Below, piece after piece: positions 8,565 to 16,700 of a DNA stretch of 46,509 nt; the stretch's first letter is position 1; each line of letters starts with the position of its first letter. Below the pieces are notes generated by a model. The model searched no databases. It was not told the DNA's origin and saw only the letters and a program-made list of their open reading frames with translations. The translations under genes were made by a program, and so were the position numbers. The stretch is from contig CAIXWN010000265.1 of assembly GCA_903923135.1 (NCBI GenBank), positions 1-46,509 on the forward strand. The letters are read 5' to 3'. Source of the stretch: an uncultured Caulobacteraceae bacterium (lineage in GTDB: Bacteria > Pseudomonadota > Alphaproteobacteria > Caulobacterales > Caulobacteraceae).

Positions 8565-9197
8565 ATGATACTGACCTGCCCGAGGTGCGCCACCCGATAT
8601 TTGGTCGATGAAGCCCAGGTCTGGGTCTCCGGACGGACCGTCCGATGCTCGGGCTGCGGCCAGCAGTGGCGCGCCACCGGCAGCGGCGTCCGCCCGGCCC
8701 GACCACCGCCCGAGCCTCGGCAGGAGGCCCCGACAGTCGCTGAAATCGGCGAGCCGCCGCCGCCGCCGCCGGCCAGTCCGGCGGTTATTCCCGTCGAGGC
8801 GCAGGCCGCCGACATCGTGTTGCCGCCGGCCCTGCGGACCGAGACGGTTGTCGAGATTGCCGAGGAAGCCGCCGCGCACGTTGAGACTTTTCCGACTTTC
8901 CGCGCCATTGCCGCCGAACCTGACGAGGCTGCGCTCCCGCCTGAGCCGTCGGAGGAGGAGTCACTGTTCGCCACCGCCCGGCTCAACAGCCAGGCCAAAC
9001 GCAAGCGGGCGGCCTCGCCCTATGGCCGGGGCGGCGCGAGCCTTTGGGTGGCGCTCGTACTGGTCGTCGTCGTCGGCCTGGCGGCCGATGCCGTGGTGTT
9101 CCGCGCCAAGGTGGTGAAGGTGTTCCCGGGTCTCTCGAACGCCTACGCCGCCATCGGCTTCCCGGTCAGCGACTCGCCTGCCGGACCCCGCCGGTGA
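8565..9197 (+). CDS. MJ0042-type zinc-ribbon membrane protein
   Basis: The 210-residue protein begins with a C-P-x-C ... C-x-x-C zinc ribbon (Cys5, Cys8, Cys29, Cys32) of the MJ0042/zinc_ribbon_5 type. An acidic, proline-rich linker follows, and then a single transmembrane helix near residues 158-182 ([12 protein letters not shown]). This arrangement is common in alphaproteobacteria directly divergent from ftsE. The function is not established; an envelope or signalling role is likely. The gene is separated from ftsE by 55 bases. Its stop overlaps the GTG of the downstream phosphoribosyltransferase. Confidence 0.78.
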   Translation: MILTCPRCATRYLVDEAQVWVSGRTVRCSGCGQQWRATGSGVRPARPPPEPRQEAPTVAEIGEPPPPPPASPAVIPVEAQAADIVLPPALRTETVVEIAEEAAAHVETFPTFRAIAAEPDEAALPPEPSEEESLFATARLNSQAKRKRAASPYGRGGASLWVALVLVVVVGLAADAVVFRAKVVKVFPGLSNAYAAIGFPVSDSPAGPRR

Positions 9198-9775
9198 CCG
9201 CCGCGGGACCTCGCCTTGAGGTGCTGCTGTCCGAGGCCGAGGTCGCCGCCCGGGTGGAAACCCTGGCGGTGCAGATCGCGCCGGCCCTGGCCGACGACGC
9301 CGTGGCCATCTGCCTGCTCACCGGCGGCCTGTGGTTCGCCGCCGACCTGACCCGCGCCCTGGCGCGTCTGGGTCGGCCGGTCGCCTTCGACGCCCTGTGG
9401 CTGACATCCTATGGCGACGCCAAGGTCAGCGGCGGCCGCTGCGAGGTGCGAGCCGGTCTGCAACGGCCGATCGCGGGGCGTCAGGCCCTGATCCTCGATG
9501 ACGTGTTCGATACGGGTCTTTCCCTGAGCGAGGCTGTGCGCCATGTGCGCCAGGCCGGCGCCGCAGCTGTGGTCACGGCGGTCTTCGCGCGCAAGCCCTG
9601 GCCGCTGCCGCGCGCGCCCATGCCCGATCATGTCGCCTGGGACGCTCCGGCGAGCTTCCTGGTCGGCTACGGCATGGATCTGGGCGGCGCCTACCGAGGG
9701 CTGCCCTATGTGGCGGTGGTCACCGACCCCGAAAGCCAGGGCGCGGGCGGTTCCCGGGCCAGCATCGCCTCATAG
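9194..9775 (+). CDS. hpt: Hypoxanthine phosphoribosyltransferase-like PRTase
   Basis: The 193-residue protein has the PRPP-binding signature [11 protein letters not shown] (near residues 97-107) of type-I phosphoribosyltransferases and an overall length typical of HPRT, which converts hypoxanthine or guanine plus PRPP to IMP or GMP. The GTG start at 9194 is chosen because it overlaps the preceding stop (GTGA) and gives the expected N-terminal [10 protein letters not shown] segment. A role in purine salvage in the cytoplasm is inferred from the family. The last 70 bases overlap the end of the convergent lysA gene. Confidence 0.8.
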   Translation: MTAAGPRLEVLLSEAEVAARVETLAVQIAPALADDAVAICLLTGGLWFAADLTRALARLGRPVAFDALWLTSYGDAKVSGGRCEVRAGLQRPIAGRQALILDDVFDTGLSLSEAVRHVRQAGAAAVVTAVFARKPWPLPRAPMPDHVAWDAPASFLVGYGMDLGGAYRGLPYVAVVTDPESQGAGGSRASIAS

Positions 9776-11001
9776 CTCGGCCTCGGCCGCACCACAGCCC
9801 AGTCCTCGCCCCTGACCAGAACCTCGGGGATGAGGGGGCGGGTGTTGTACTCGCTCGACATCACCGCCCCGTAGGCGCCGGCGCTCATGAAGGCCACCAG
9901 ATCGCCGCTGGCCAGAGGCGGCAGTAACCGGTCGCGGGTGAAGGTGTCGCCGGTCTCGCAAACCGGTCCGACCACGTCGTAGGGCGTCAGCGCGCCTGTC
10001 CTGGGGCTCACCGCGCGGATGTCGTGATAGGCGTCATACATCGCTGGCCGGATCAGGTCGTTCATCGCCGCGTCGAGCACGAGGAATCGTCGACCCTCGG
10101 GTCGTTCGTGGACGTGGATGACCCGCGAAACAAGGATGCCGGCATTGGCGGCGATAACCCTTCCGGGCTCGAAGGCCAGGTCCACATCGAGGTCGCCCAC
10201 CACCTCATCCACCATGGCGGCAAAGTCGAGCGGTGTGGGCGGATCAGGCTGATTGAAATAGGGCACGCCCAGTCCGCCGCCCAGGTCCAGTCGATCCACC
10301 GTCCGGCCACCGGCGCGAAGACGTTCCACGAACTGGCGCATGAGGGCGAAGGCTCTGGCCAGAGGCGCCAGATCGGTAATCTGGCTACCGATGTGGCACG
10401 CCACGCCGAGAGCCTTGAGGTCGGGGCTGGCGGCGGCCAGGCCGTACAGCCGCTCGGCCTCGGCGAGGGACACGCCGAACTTGCTTTCGCGCGTGCCGGT
10501 GGAGATCTTGGCGTGGCCGCCGGCTCCGACATCCGGATTGACCCGGATGACCACCGCCGCGCGCCGGCCGCGACGGCGGGCGAGGTCGGCGATCAGGGTC
10601 AATTCTGGCTCGGACTCGATGTTGATCTGGTCGACACCGGCGTCAAGGGCGAAGGCCAATTCGGCGGCCGTCTTGCCGACGCCGGAATAGACGACCCGCT
10701 CGGCAGGGATGCCCGCGGCCAGGGCCCGGCGGATCTCCCCCTCCGAGACGGTGTCCGCCCCGGCCCCCAGCCGCCCAAGGGTGGCCAGAACCGACAGGTT
10801 CGAGTTCGCTTTCACCGCATAGGCGATGCGCGGCGATCCGAGCCGGGGGAAGGCGTCCAGCGCCTCGCGGAACACCCGGTAGTGCCGCTCCAGGGTCGCC
10901 GAGGAGTAGACGTAGAATGGCGTTCCCACCGCCGCCGCGAGGGCGGTGAGCCGCACGTCCTCGCACCAGAGCTCGCCGCTCCGCAGGTCGAAATGGTTCA
11001 T
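9706..11001 (-). CDS. lysA: Diaminopimelate decarboxylase
   Basis: The 431-residue enzyme is a fold-III PLP decarboxylase catalysing the last step of lysine synthesis, from meso-diaminopimelate. It shows Y-A-V-K-A-N with the PLP Lys64, the H-I-G-S-Q segment, E-P-G-R near the phosphate-binding region, and C-E-T-G-D-T-F contributing the second-subunit active-site Cys. The ATG overlaps the stop of the lptM-like gene (ATGA). The argH-lptM-lysA order is widely conserved in proteobacteria. The C-terminal 23 codons overlap the convergent hpt gene; both reading frames look genuine. Confidence 0.95.
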   Translation of the reverse strand: MNHFDLRSGELWCEDVRLTALAAAVGTPFYVYSSATLERHYRVFREALDAFPRLGSPRIAYAVKANSNLSVLATLGRLGAGADTVSEGEIRRALAAGIPAERVVYSGVGKTAAELAFALDAGVDQINIESEPELTLIADLARRRGRRAAVVIRVNPDVGAGGHAKISTGTRESKFGVSLAEAERLYGLAAASPDLKALGVACHIGSQITDLAPLARAFALMRQFVERLRAGGRTVDRLDLGGGLGVPYFNQPDPPTPLDFAAMVDEVVGDLDVDLAFEPGRVIAANAGILVSRVIHVHERPEGRRFLVLDAAMNDLIRPAMYDAYHDIRAVSPRTGALTPYDVVGPVCETGDTFTRDRLLPPLASGDLVAFMSAGAYGAVMSSEYNTRPLIPEVLVRGEDWAVVRPRPSYEAMLAREPPAPWLSGSVTTAT

Positions 11002-11327
11002 TGCGGGTGGTTGTAGGGGTCGGGCAGGACCCCCCGGGGCGCGGGCCCGTTCGGCGCCGGGTGGGAGCCGGGGGCCGGCTGTTCGCGCAGAGTGGCGGGC
11101 GCGCTGTCGGCCGCGTTCAGTCCTGGTGTGTCGGGAGCCAGGGGTTCGGGCTCGCCATCATCCTTCTGGGCCCTCGCGGCGGCGGCGACGGCCGCCTTGT
11201 GGGCCTGATACTCGGCCTTGGCCTTCTCGCCGTAGAGCGGCGCAGGCTGATCGAGCGCGCCCACCCGGCCGCAGCCGGCGAGCAGGGCGGTCGCGGCCGC
11301 CAGCAACAGCCATGGGAATCGGGTCAT
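10998..11327 (-). CDS. lptM: LptM (YifL)-like small lipoprotein
   Basis: This 109-residue lipoprotein has a short signal peptide ending in L-L-A-G-C with the lipidated Cys at about residue 19, followed by G-R-V-G-A-L and a Pro-rich L-Y-G-E-K segment. The rest is low-complexity and rich in Ala and Pro. In E. coli LptM helps LptD oxidation and assembly; the alphaproteobacterial homologues share mainly the lipobox region and the argH-lysA location. ATG 11327 overlaps the argH stop (ATGA), and an upstream in-frame codon is not needed. The signal peptide and synteny support the call; the long C-terminal tail is less conserved. Confidence 0.75.
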   Translation of the reverse strand: MTRFPWLLLAAATALLAGCGRVGALDQPAPLYGEKAKAEYQAHKAAVAAAARAQKDDGEPEPLAPDTPGLNAADSAPATLREQPAPGSHPAPNGPAPRGVLPDPYNHPQ

Positions 11328-12724
11328 GCGAGGGAGTCCTTCCAACGGGCGATCTGGGCGCGAACCTGCGACGGAGCCGTGCCCCCGTAGCTTGTCCGGC
11401 TGGCCACCGAGGCTGCCGGGGTGAGCACGTCGTAGACGTCGGCGGCGATGCCCGCTTCGAGCGCCTGCAGTTCGACCAGGGACAGGGCGGAGAGGTCGCA
11501 GCCGAGCGCTTCGGCGCGGGCCACGGCCCGGCCTGTGACATGGTGGGCCTGGCGGAACGGCAGGCCCAGGCGGCGCACCAGCCAGTCCGCCAGGTCGGTC
11601 GCTGTCGAGAAGCCCGACCCGGCGGCGGCGGCCATGGCGGCGCGGTTGGGGGTCAAGTCGTCGATCATGCCGGTCATCGCCGCCACAGACAGCTCCAGAG
11701 CGTCGAAGGCCTCGAACGTCGGCGCCTTGTCCTCCTGCATGTCCTTGCCATAGGCGAGAGGCAGTCCCTTCATCACCACGGTGAGGTTGACCAGGGAGCC
11801 GAGAATGCGCCCCACCTTGGCGCGGATCAGTTCGGCCGCGTCGGGGTTGCGCTTCTGCGGCATGATCGACGAACCGGTGGTGAAGGCGTCCGACAGGCTG
11901 ATGAAGCCGAAACCCGGCGTCATCCAGATGACGATCTCTTCGGCCAGGCGCGAGAGGTGGGTGGCGCAGATTGCGCCGGCCGACAGGGCCTCAAGGGCGA
12001 AGTCGCGGGAGGAGACGCTGTCGAGGGAGTTCGCCGTCGGCCGGTCGAAGCCCAGCGCGCGCGCCGTGGCGGCGCGGTCGATGGGAAAAGAGGTGCCGGC
12101 CAGGGCCGCCGCGCCCAGCGGGCACTCGTTCATCCGCGCACGGGCGTCATCGAACCGGGCGGCATCGCGACCGAACATTTCGACATAGGCCATCAGGTGG
12201 TGGCCAAAAGTGACCGGCTGGGCCGGCTGGAGATGCGTGAAGCCCGGCATGAGCACGTCGGCCGTCTCCTCGGCGCGGCGCAGCAGGCTGCGCTGCAGAT
12301 CACGGAGTTGGCTGGCGGCGCGGCCGCAGGCCTCTCGCACCCACAGGCGGAAGTCCAGAGCCACCTGGTCGTTTCGGGAGCGGGCGGTGTGCAGCCGGCC
12401 GGCAGCGGCCCCGATGAGTTCGGTGAGCCGGGCCTCCACGTTCATGTGGATGTCTTCCAGGTCCTCGCGGAAGGTGAAGGTTCCCGCGGTGATCTCGGTC
12501 TCGATCAGCCCCAGGCCGGCCTGGATCGCCTGCTCGTCGACGTCGCCAATGACCCCCGTCGCCGCCAGCATGGCGGCATGCGCGCGCGACCCGGCCAGGT
12601 CCTCGCCGGCCAGGCGCCGGTCGACGTCGATCGAGGCGTTGATCCGGCGCATCAGATCGGCGGGCTTGGCGGAAAAGCGACCGCCCCATAGAGAGTGGCC
12701 TGCCTTCCCGGAGTCGTCGGTCAT
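11324..12724 (-). CDS. argH: Argininosuccinate lyase
   Basis: The 466-residue enzyme belongs to the fumarase/aspartase superfamily and splits argininosuccinate into arginine and fumarate. The fingerprint [10 protein letters not shown] (284-293), the T-A-R-S-R-N-D-Q segment (113-120) and G-F-T-H-L-Q with His164 are present. Length is normal for the family. The ATG abuts that of the divergent thioredoxin-like lipoprotein gene (CATATG). It is the first gene of the argH-lptM-lysA unit. Confidence 0.96.
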   Translation of the reverse strand: MTDDSGKAGHSLWGGRFSAKPADLMRRINASIDVDRRLAGEDLAGSRAHAAMLAATGVIGDVDEQAIQAGLGLIETEITAGTFTFREDLEDIHMNVEARLTELIGAAAGRLHTARSRNDQVALDFRLWVREACGRAASQLRDLQRSLLRRAEETADVLMPGFTHLQPAQPVTFGHHLMAYVEMFGRDAARFDDARARMNECPLGAAALAGTSFPIDRAATARALGFDRPTANSLDSVSSRDFALEALSAGAICATHLSRLAEEIVIWMTPGFGFISLSDAFTTGSSIMPQKRNPDAAELIRAKVGRILGSLVNLTVVMKGLPLAYGKDMQEDKAPTFEAFDALELSVAAMTGMIDDLTPNRAAMAAAAGSGFSTATDLADWLVRRLGLPFRQAHHVTGRAVARAEALGCDLSALSLVELQALEAGIAADVYDVLTPAASVASRTSYGGTAPSQVRAQIARWKDSLA

Positions 12725-13312
12725 ATGAAGCCAATCCTTGCGTCCAAGCGCCCGATGCGCCCTCTCGCCCTCGCGGGGGTGGCGGCGGTTCTATACGCGC
12801 TTGCCGGCTGTTCCAACACGCCGGGCGATCTGAAGCCTCTGGCCAGAGGCGCCATGGCCAAGCTGGCGGTGACCGCCTCGCCCGCGCCGGCCCCGGATAC
12901 GGTGTTCCACGATGCGGCCGGAAAGTCCCACACCCTGGCCGAGTTCAGGGGAAAGGTCGCCATCGTCAATGTCTGGGCGTTCTGGTGCGCGCCCTGCAAG
13001 GAGGAGATCCCCAGCCTGGCCCGGCTGCAGACCGCCTACACCGGCAAGGGTCTGGCCGTGGTCGCCGTCAGCGTGGGCAAGGCCGAGGACGAGACCGCCG
13101 GCCGCGCGTTCATCGAGCGCAATCCGCCGCTGACCTTCTACACCGAGCCGACCTACGCCATGACCTACGCCTTCAAGCCGGCGGTTGACGGCATGCCCAC
13201 CACCATCATCTACGATCGCAAGGGCGTGGAACGGGCCCGACTGGCGGGCGGCGCCGACTGGTCCGGCGCCGACGCGCGCGCGGTGATCGATTCCCTGCTG
13301 GCCGAGAAATGA
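12725..13312 (+). CDS. TlpA/ResA-like thioredoxin-fold lipoprotein
   Basis: This 195-residue periplasmic protein carries a lipobox (L-A-G-C, Cys29) after a hydrophobic signal, then a thioredoxin-like domain with the W-C-A-P-C redox site (Cys88, Cys91) and the cis-Pro-containing G-M-P-T-T segment. Such proteins reduce periplasmic disulfides, for example in cytochrome c maturation. ATG 12725 directly abuts the argH start codon. An alternative ATG at 12755 leaves an equally good signal peptide and 30 bases of separation, so the start is uncertain. The stop overlaps the following GNAT start (ATGA). Confidence 0.85.
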   Translation: MKPILASKRPMRPLALAGVAAVLYALAGCSNTPGDLKPLARGAMAKLAVTASPAPAPDTVFHDAAGKSHTLAEFRGKVAIVNVWAFWCAPCKEEIPSLARLQTAYTGKGLAVVAVSVGKAEDETAGRAFIERNPPLTFYTEPTYAMTYAFKPAVDGMPTTIIYDRKGVERARLAGGADWSGADARAVIDSLLAEK

Positions 13313-14061
13313 GCCCGACGTCGGACCCGATCGTCGTCCTTGAGACCGTGGCCGCCCGGGCATGGCCGGCGGCGGAGACGGCGCGCCTCGGCGGCTGGCG
13401 ACTGTTCGCCTCATCAGGCTTCTCGGGGCGGATCAACGCCTGTTGGCCTCTTGAGGACCCCGGCCTCGAGGTCCAGGCGGCGATCGCCTGGGTGGAAGCC
13501 TGGTACGCCGAACGTCGTCTGCCGCCCCTGTTCAAGGTGGTGGACAGCGCCTGCGCCCCGCTCGACCTGACGATGCGTCTGGCGGCGCGTGGATACCGCC
13601 CACGCACCGCGACGATCATGATGACCGGTGATGTCGCCTATCGCGAGGATGGGGGTGTCGCCGTCGTGGATGTGGTGGACGACGCCTTCGCCGCGGTCTT
13701 CGCCGCCACGGCGCATGATCCGGCCGACGCCCGCGAGCGTCTGGAGACGCTGGCCCGGATTCCGTGGCCCCGCGCCTTCGCCCGGGCGGAGGCGGACGGC
13801 GGACCGGCGGCCATCGGGGCTGGCGCCACCGAGGGCGAGTGGACGGGGGTGTTCGCCATGCGAACAGATCCCCGATTCCGTCGCCGGGGCCTGGCGAGGC
13901 GGGTGCTGGACACCCTCCTCGCCCGCGCCGCCGCTGCCGGGGCGAAACGGGCCTGGCTGCAGGTGGAAGCCGACAACACCGCCGCCATCGCTCTCTACGA
14001 GGCGGCCGGATTCAGCGAGGCCTATCGCTATGGCTACTGGTTCAGGCCCGAGCGAGCCTGA
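13309..14061 (+). CDS. GNAT family N-acetyltransferase
   Basis: The 250-residue protein has a C-terminal GNAT domain. The acetyl-CoA loop R-F-R-R-R-G-L-A appears near residue 188, followed by Q-V-E-A-D-N-x-x-A-I-x-L-Y-E-x-x-G-F, the classic motif B region. The N-terminal half looks like a second, degenerate GNAT repeat, giving the two-domain size common in this group. The substrate is unknown. Translation is probably coupled to the upstream thioredoxin-like gene through a 4-base overlap. It converges on the cupin gene with 6 bases between. Confidence 0.85.
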   Translation: MSPTSDPIVVLETVAARAWPAAETARLGGWRLFASSGFSGRINACWPLEDPGLEVQAAIAWVEAWYAERRLPPLFKVVDSACAPLDLTMRLAARGYRPRTATIMMTGDVAYREDGGVAVVDVVDDAFAAVFAATAHDPADARERLETLARIPWPRAFARAEADGGPAAIGAGATEGEWTGVFAMRTDPRFRRRGLARRVLDTLLARAAAAGAKRAWLQVEADNTAAIALYEAAGFSEAYRYGYWFRPERA

Positions 14062-14067
14062 GGCGCG

Positions 14068-14535
14068 TCAGGGCGCCTTGTGGATGGAGTCCACCCAGGC
14101 GACCGCGGTGGGGGTTTCCACGGGCGCGATCTCGAGATTGACCACCACCGCCTCGCCGCCGCTGCGCACCAGGACACACTCCAGGGTCTCATCGTCCGAG
14201 GCGTTGATCTCCTGGTGGGGCACGAAGGGCGGCACATAGATGAAATCGCCGGGCCCGGCCTCGGCGATAAATTCCAGGCTCTCGCCCCAGCGCATCCTGG
14301 CCTTGCCCCGGATCACATAGATCACGCTCTCGAGGTCGCCGTGGTGATGGGCGCCTGTCTTGGCGCCGGCGTGGATGTGGACTGTCCCCGCCCAGAGCTT
14401 CTCCGCGCCCACCCGGGCGAAGTTGATCGCCGCAGCCCGGTTCATGCCTGGAGTCTGGGCGGTGTTCGTGTCGAGTTGGTCGCCGGGAATCACCCGCACG
14501 CCGCTGTGTCGCCAGCCGTCTGATGTCGTGGTCAT
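14068..14535 (-). CDS. Cupin-domain protein
   Basis: The 155-residue protein is a single-domain cupin. Motif 1 is visible as H-H-H (63-65) with Glu69, and motif 2 as P-x-x-x-P-H with His107, giving a plausible mononuclear metal site. The strand pattern G-K-A-R-M-R-W-G and G-D-F-I-Y-V-P fits the fold. The substrate or enzymatic reaction cannot be deduced; relatives are often annotated as cupin dioxygenase-like or sugar-binding proteins. It is monocistronic-looking, with a 39-base gap from gluQ. Confidence 0.8.
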   Translation of the reverse strand: MTTTSDGWRHSGVRVIPGDQLDTNTAQTPGMNRAAAINFARVGAEKLWAGTVHIHAGAKTGAHHHGDLESVIYVIRGKARMRWGESLEFIAEAGPGDFIYVPPFVPHQEINASDDETLECVLVRSGGEAVVVNLEIAPVETPTAVAWVDSIHKAP

Positions 14536-14574
14536 CGGGTGAAGATAGCGTGCGGGTGGGGCAGTTCAAGCGGG

Positions 14575-15426
14575 TCAGAAGCCCAGTTCCGCCCGCAGCG
14601 CCGCGGCGGTCACCCCGCGCCGACGGATGTCGTCCAGGGTTTCGGCCGAGTCGCGCTTGGCGAAGCGCTTGCCGTCGGCGCGCAGCAAAAGGGGATGGTG
14701 GCCATACACCGGCGTCGGCAGGTTGAGCACGGCCTGGAGCAACCTTTGGGTATGTGTCGCGGCGAACAGGTCCTGGCCGCGGATGACATGGGTGACGCCC
14801 TGGGCGGCGTCATCGACCACCACGGCCAGATGATAGCTGACACCCAGGTCCTTGCGGGCCAGGATCACGTCGCCGCCGAGCGAAGGGCGAAAGGTTTGAA
14901 GGCCCCACTCACCATCGGGGCCCGAGCCGGTTTCCAGGAAGGCGAGGCCCTCGAAGCCGCCGAGGGCCAGGCCTGCGTCCTGAACCGACAGGCGCCAGGC
15001 GAAGGGTCGTCCCTCCGCCAGACCTAACGCTTCCTCTTCGGGGCTTGGGCGACTTGGCAGGACGGGCGCCGCGCCGTGCGGAGCGCGGCCGATGTCCTCG
15101 AGAATTTCCCGCCGTGTGCGGAAACAGCGGTAGAGCACTCCGCGGCGCCGCAGGCGGTCCAGGGCCAGGGCGTAGTCGTCCAGATGCTCCGACTGTCGGC
15201 GGACGGGCGTCTCCCAGTCGAGGCCGAGCCAGGCCAGATCCTCGAGCATCGCCGTCTCGAACGCCGGGCGACACCGTTGTGCGTCGATGTCCTCGATCCG
15301 CAGCAGAAATCGTCCGCCAGCGCGACGGGCCGCCTGCCAGGCCGTCAGTGCCGAAAGGGCGTGGCCGCGGTGCAGACGGCCCGTTGGCGAGGGCGCGAAG
15401 CGGGTGACGAAGAGAGCCGGGAGCAT
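14575..15426 (-). CDS. gluQ: Glutamyl-Q tRNA(Asp) synthetase
   Basis: The 283-residue protein is a truncated GluRS catalytic domain without the anticodon-binding part, the hallmark of GluQ, which glutamylates queuosine in tRNA(Asp). It shows F-A-P-S-P-T-G and the H-x-G-H class-I signature (19-22), the L-R-I-E-D-I-D segment, and a KMSKS-like K-R-F-A-K-R-D near the C-terminus. Length is close to E. coli GluQ (YadB). It lies 21 bases after the TetR gene on the same strand. Confidence 0.9.
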   Translation of the reverse strand: MLPALFVTRFAPSPTGRLHRGHALSALTAWQAARRAGGRFLLRIEDIDAQRCRPAFETAMLEDLAWLGLDWETPVRRQSEHLDDYALALDRLRRRGVLYRCFRTRREILEDIGRAPHGAAPVLPSRPSPEEEALGLAEGRPFAWRLSVQDAGLALGGFEGLAFLETGSGPDGEWGLQTFRPSLGGDVILARKDLGVSYHLAVVVDDAAQGVTHVIRGQDLFAATHTQRLLQAVLNLPTPVYGHHPLLLRADGKRFAKRDSAETLDDIRRRGVTAAALRAELGF

Positions 15427-15447
15427 GCCGGCGCGACAGCGCGGGCT

Positions 15448-16125
15448 CTAGTCCAGGGCGTGCCTGGGACGGCGGGTGAAGATGCCCACATGCCGGAGCA
15501 CGGCGCGGACGAACGGCTCCTCGCCGCCCATGGCCGCCTTCAGGGGCTCGAACTCCTTGAAGCCCGCCATTTCGGCGACCCCGTGGGCGGTGCACCAGGC
15601 GGCGATCTGGCCGAGCTGCATCTCTCGCTCATCGGCGGGATCCGCGCCACCCTCGATCAACGCCTCCTCGACGTGCCGCCAGCCGCTGTCGGCGTCCTTG
15701 GCGTGCTCGGGCATCATCGCGTGATCGCACGCCGCACGGTACATCAGCCGGTACAGCGCCGGGTTCCGCCGGGCGAAGGCGACATAGGCGACGCCGATCT
15801 CGGTCATCGCCGCCTTAGCGTTGGCGGACGCCGCGCGGCCCGCGGCGATCGCGGCGCCCAGTTCCCGCCAGCCTTCCTCGGCCACCGCGTCGAGCAGATC
15901 GCTCTTGTCCTTGAAGTGGTGGTAGGGGGCCGCGGGACTGACCCCGGCCTCACGGGCGACGGCGCGCAGTGACATGGCGTCCGGCCCGTCGGCTTCCAGG
16001 ATTCGCCGGCCCGCCGCGACCAGAGCGCGTGAGAGATCCCCATGATGGTATGGCCTTGCGCAGGAAGCCGACGCCGACGCCTTGCGGCCGGTGGCTGGGT
16101 GCGGGGCGCTTCCAGTTTCGCTCAT
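15448..16125 (-). CDS. TetR family regulator (WHG-type C-terminal domain)
   Basis: This 225-residue regulator has an extended, Ser/Ala-rich N-terminus and the family motif Y-H-H-G-D-L. A helix-turn-helix (L-R-A-V-A-R-E-A-G-V-S) and the A-P-Y-H-H-F-K-D-K recognition region follow near residues 52-72. The C-terminal half resembles the WHG ligand-binding domain. ATG 16125 is chosen because upstream in-frame codons belong to the promoter region, which holds perfect inverted repeats. It is divergent from a 37-residue membrane peptide whose promoter overlaps one of these repeats, so it probably represses that gene and itself. The ligand is unknown. Confidence 0.88.
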   Translation of the reverse strand: MSETGSAPHPATGRKASASASCARPYHHGDLSRALVAAGRRILEADGPDAMSLRAVAREAGVSPAAPYHHFKDKSDLLDAVAEEGWRELGAAIAAGRAASANAKAAMTEIGVAYVAFARRNPALYRLMYRAACDHAMMPEHAKDADSGWRHVEEALIEGGADPADEREMQLGQIAAWCTAHGVAEMAGFKEFEPLKAAMGGEEPFVRAVLRHVGIFTRRPRHALD

Positions 16126-16159
16126 GGCGATATCCCTAAAACTATATCCTAACGACGTA

Positions 16160-16170
16160 AAGATCATCTT
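16160..16170. promoter_or_regulatory. Short perfect inverted repeat in the TetR promoter region
   Basis: AAGAT-C-ATCTT is a perfect palindrome with 5-base arms, 20 bases from the second palindrome. It may be a second operator half or a control site for the TetR gene. With such short arms, chance cannot be excluded. Confidence 0.35.
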
Positions 16171-16196
16171 GACGCCGTTCAGATAGACGCTATCTA
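16169..16196 (+). promoter_or_regulatory. Sigma70-like promoter for the small membrane peptide
   Basis: TTGACG and TATCTA are separated by 16 bases, close to the sigma70 consensus, and lie about 65 bases upstream of the 37-residue ORF. The -10 element and spacer are covered by a perfect palindrome, the arrangement expected for repression by the divergent TetR protein. Confidence 0.55.
16181..16195. promoter_or_regulatory. Probable TetR operator (AGATAG-ACG-CTATCT)
   Basis: This perfect inverted repeat has 6-base arms and a 3-base centre. It covers the spacer and most of the -10 element of the plus-strand promoter and lies 56 bases upstream of the TetR start. Binding by the adjacent TetR protein is inferred from position. 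Confidence 0.6.
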
Positions 16197-16260
16197 AGCA
16201 CTGTCCAGATCGGACGGCCTAGCGCGTGTCGCAGGTTCAACCCAAAAAAGGTCTCTTGTC

Positions 16261-16374
16261 ATGTCCCAAGCCAAGTTTTCCGCGTTCGAACGTATCTTCG
16301 ACCGGGCGATCGCCCTGGTCATCCTCTCGCTGGGCGCGGTTGTCACCGGCGCCTTCGCCGTCGTCGGCGGCTGA
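16261..16374 (+). CDS. 37-residue single-pass membrane peptide
   Basis: This short ORF begins with ATG and encodes M-S-Q-A-K-F-S-A-F-E-R-I-F-D-R, then a hydrophobic stretch of about 20 residues rich in Ala, Val, Leu and Gly, and ends V-V-G-G before TGA. An amphipathic, positively charged head followed by one helix fits an inner-membrane micropeptide. Third codon positions are strongly GC-biased. A GGT-containing purine stretch precedes the start, but it is not an ideal ribosome site. It has a good promoter with an overlapping TetR operator. Function is unknown; a stress-inducible membrane peptide is a guess. Confidence 0.55.
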   Translation: MSQAKFSAFERIFDRAIALVILSLGAVVTGAFAVVGG

Positions 16375-16700
16375 TCCGTAGTCGAACGGCCATGGGCCGG
16401 ATCGACGCCGGTCGAGGTGGGGCTCATCATCTCCCCCCTCGGCCGGTCGCGGCCGAAAGCGGGTCCGGACCGCGCGCGGAGGAATTTTTTCCCGCCCACT
16501 TGCCCAAAGACGCGCCGTAAGTTGCGCCGGGCGCCTCACCGTCTTGGAGATGTCACCTAAGGCCCCTTATGGTCAGTCGTCGTTTCTGAAGGAACGACCG
16601 ATTCGCTGAACCGTCTGAAAAGGAGGCTTCGTCTTCAGTTCAGGTTTACCGAAATTCCGGATTCCTGCGCCCGTCTCCGCCGCGTCCCGCGGAGGTCGCC
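16375..16700. other. 326-base intergenic region upstream of the HNH gene
   Basis: No convincing ORF is seen on either strand. It contains a long GC-rich hairpin (16408-16446), two GATTC (GANTC, CcrM-type) sites exactly 60 bases apart at 16600 and 16660, and a perfect Shine-Dalgarno-like AAAAGGAGG (16618-16626) with no start codon at usable distance. A second Shine-Dalgarno (GGAGG) precedes the HNH start. It probably holds the HNH promoter and leader. Confidence 0.5.
16408..16446 (+). terminator. GC-rich hairpin after the small membrane peptide
   Basis: Fourteen-base arms (CCGGTCGAGGTGGG and CCCCCCTCGGCCGG) pair with one wobble and one mismatch around an 11-base loop, 33 bases after the 37-residue ORF. 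No T-tract follows, so it is an atypical terminator or an mRNA-stabilising structure. Confidence 0.35.

Noticed and set aside
10024-12691. Long plus-strand open frames opposite lysA and argH (330 and 581 codons)
   Set aside because: They are antisense shadows of GC-rich coding DNA. Their translations are Arg/Gly/His-rich without domains, while the minus strand encodes clear LysA and ArgH.
14050-14080. CCTGA-GGCGCG-TCAGG between the GNAT and cupin stops as a bidirectional terminator
   Set aside because: The 5-bp stem has no flanking T or A tracts; chance is likely.
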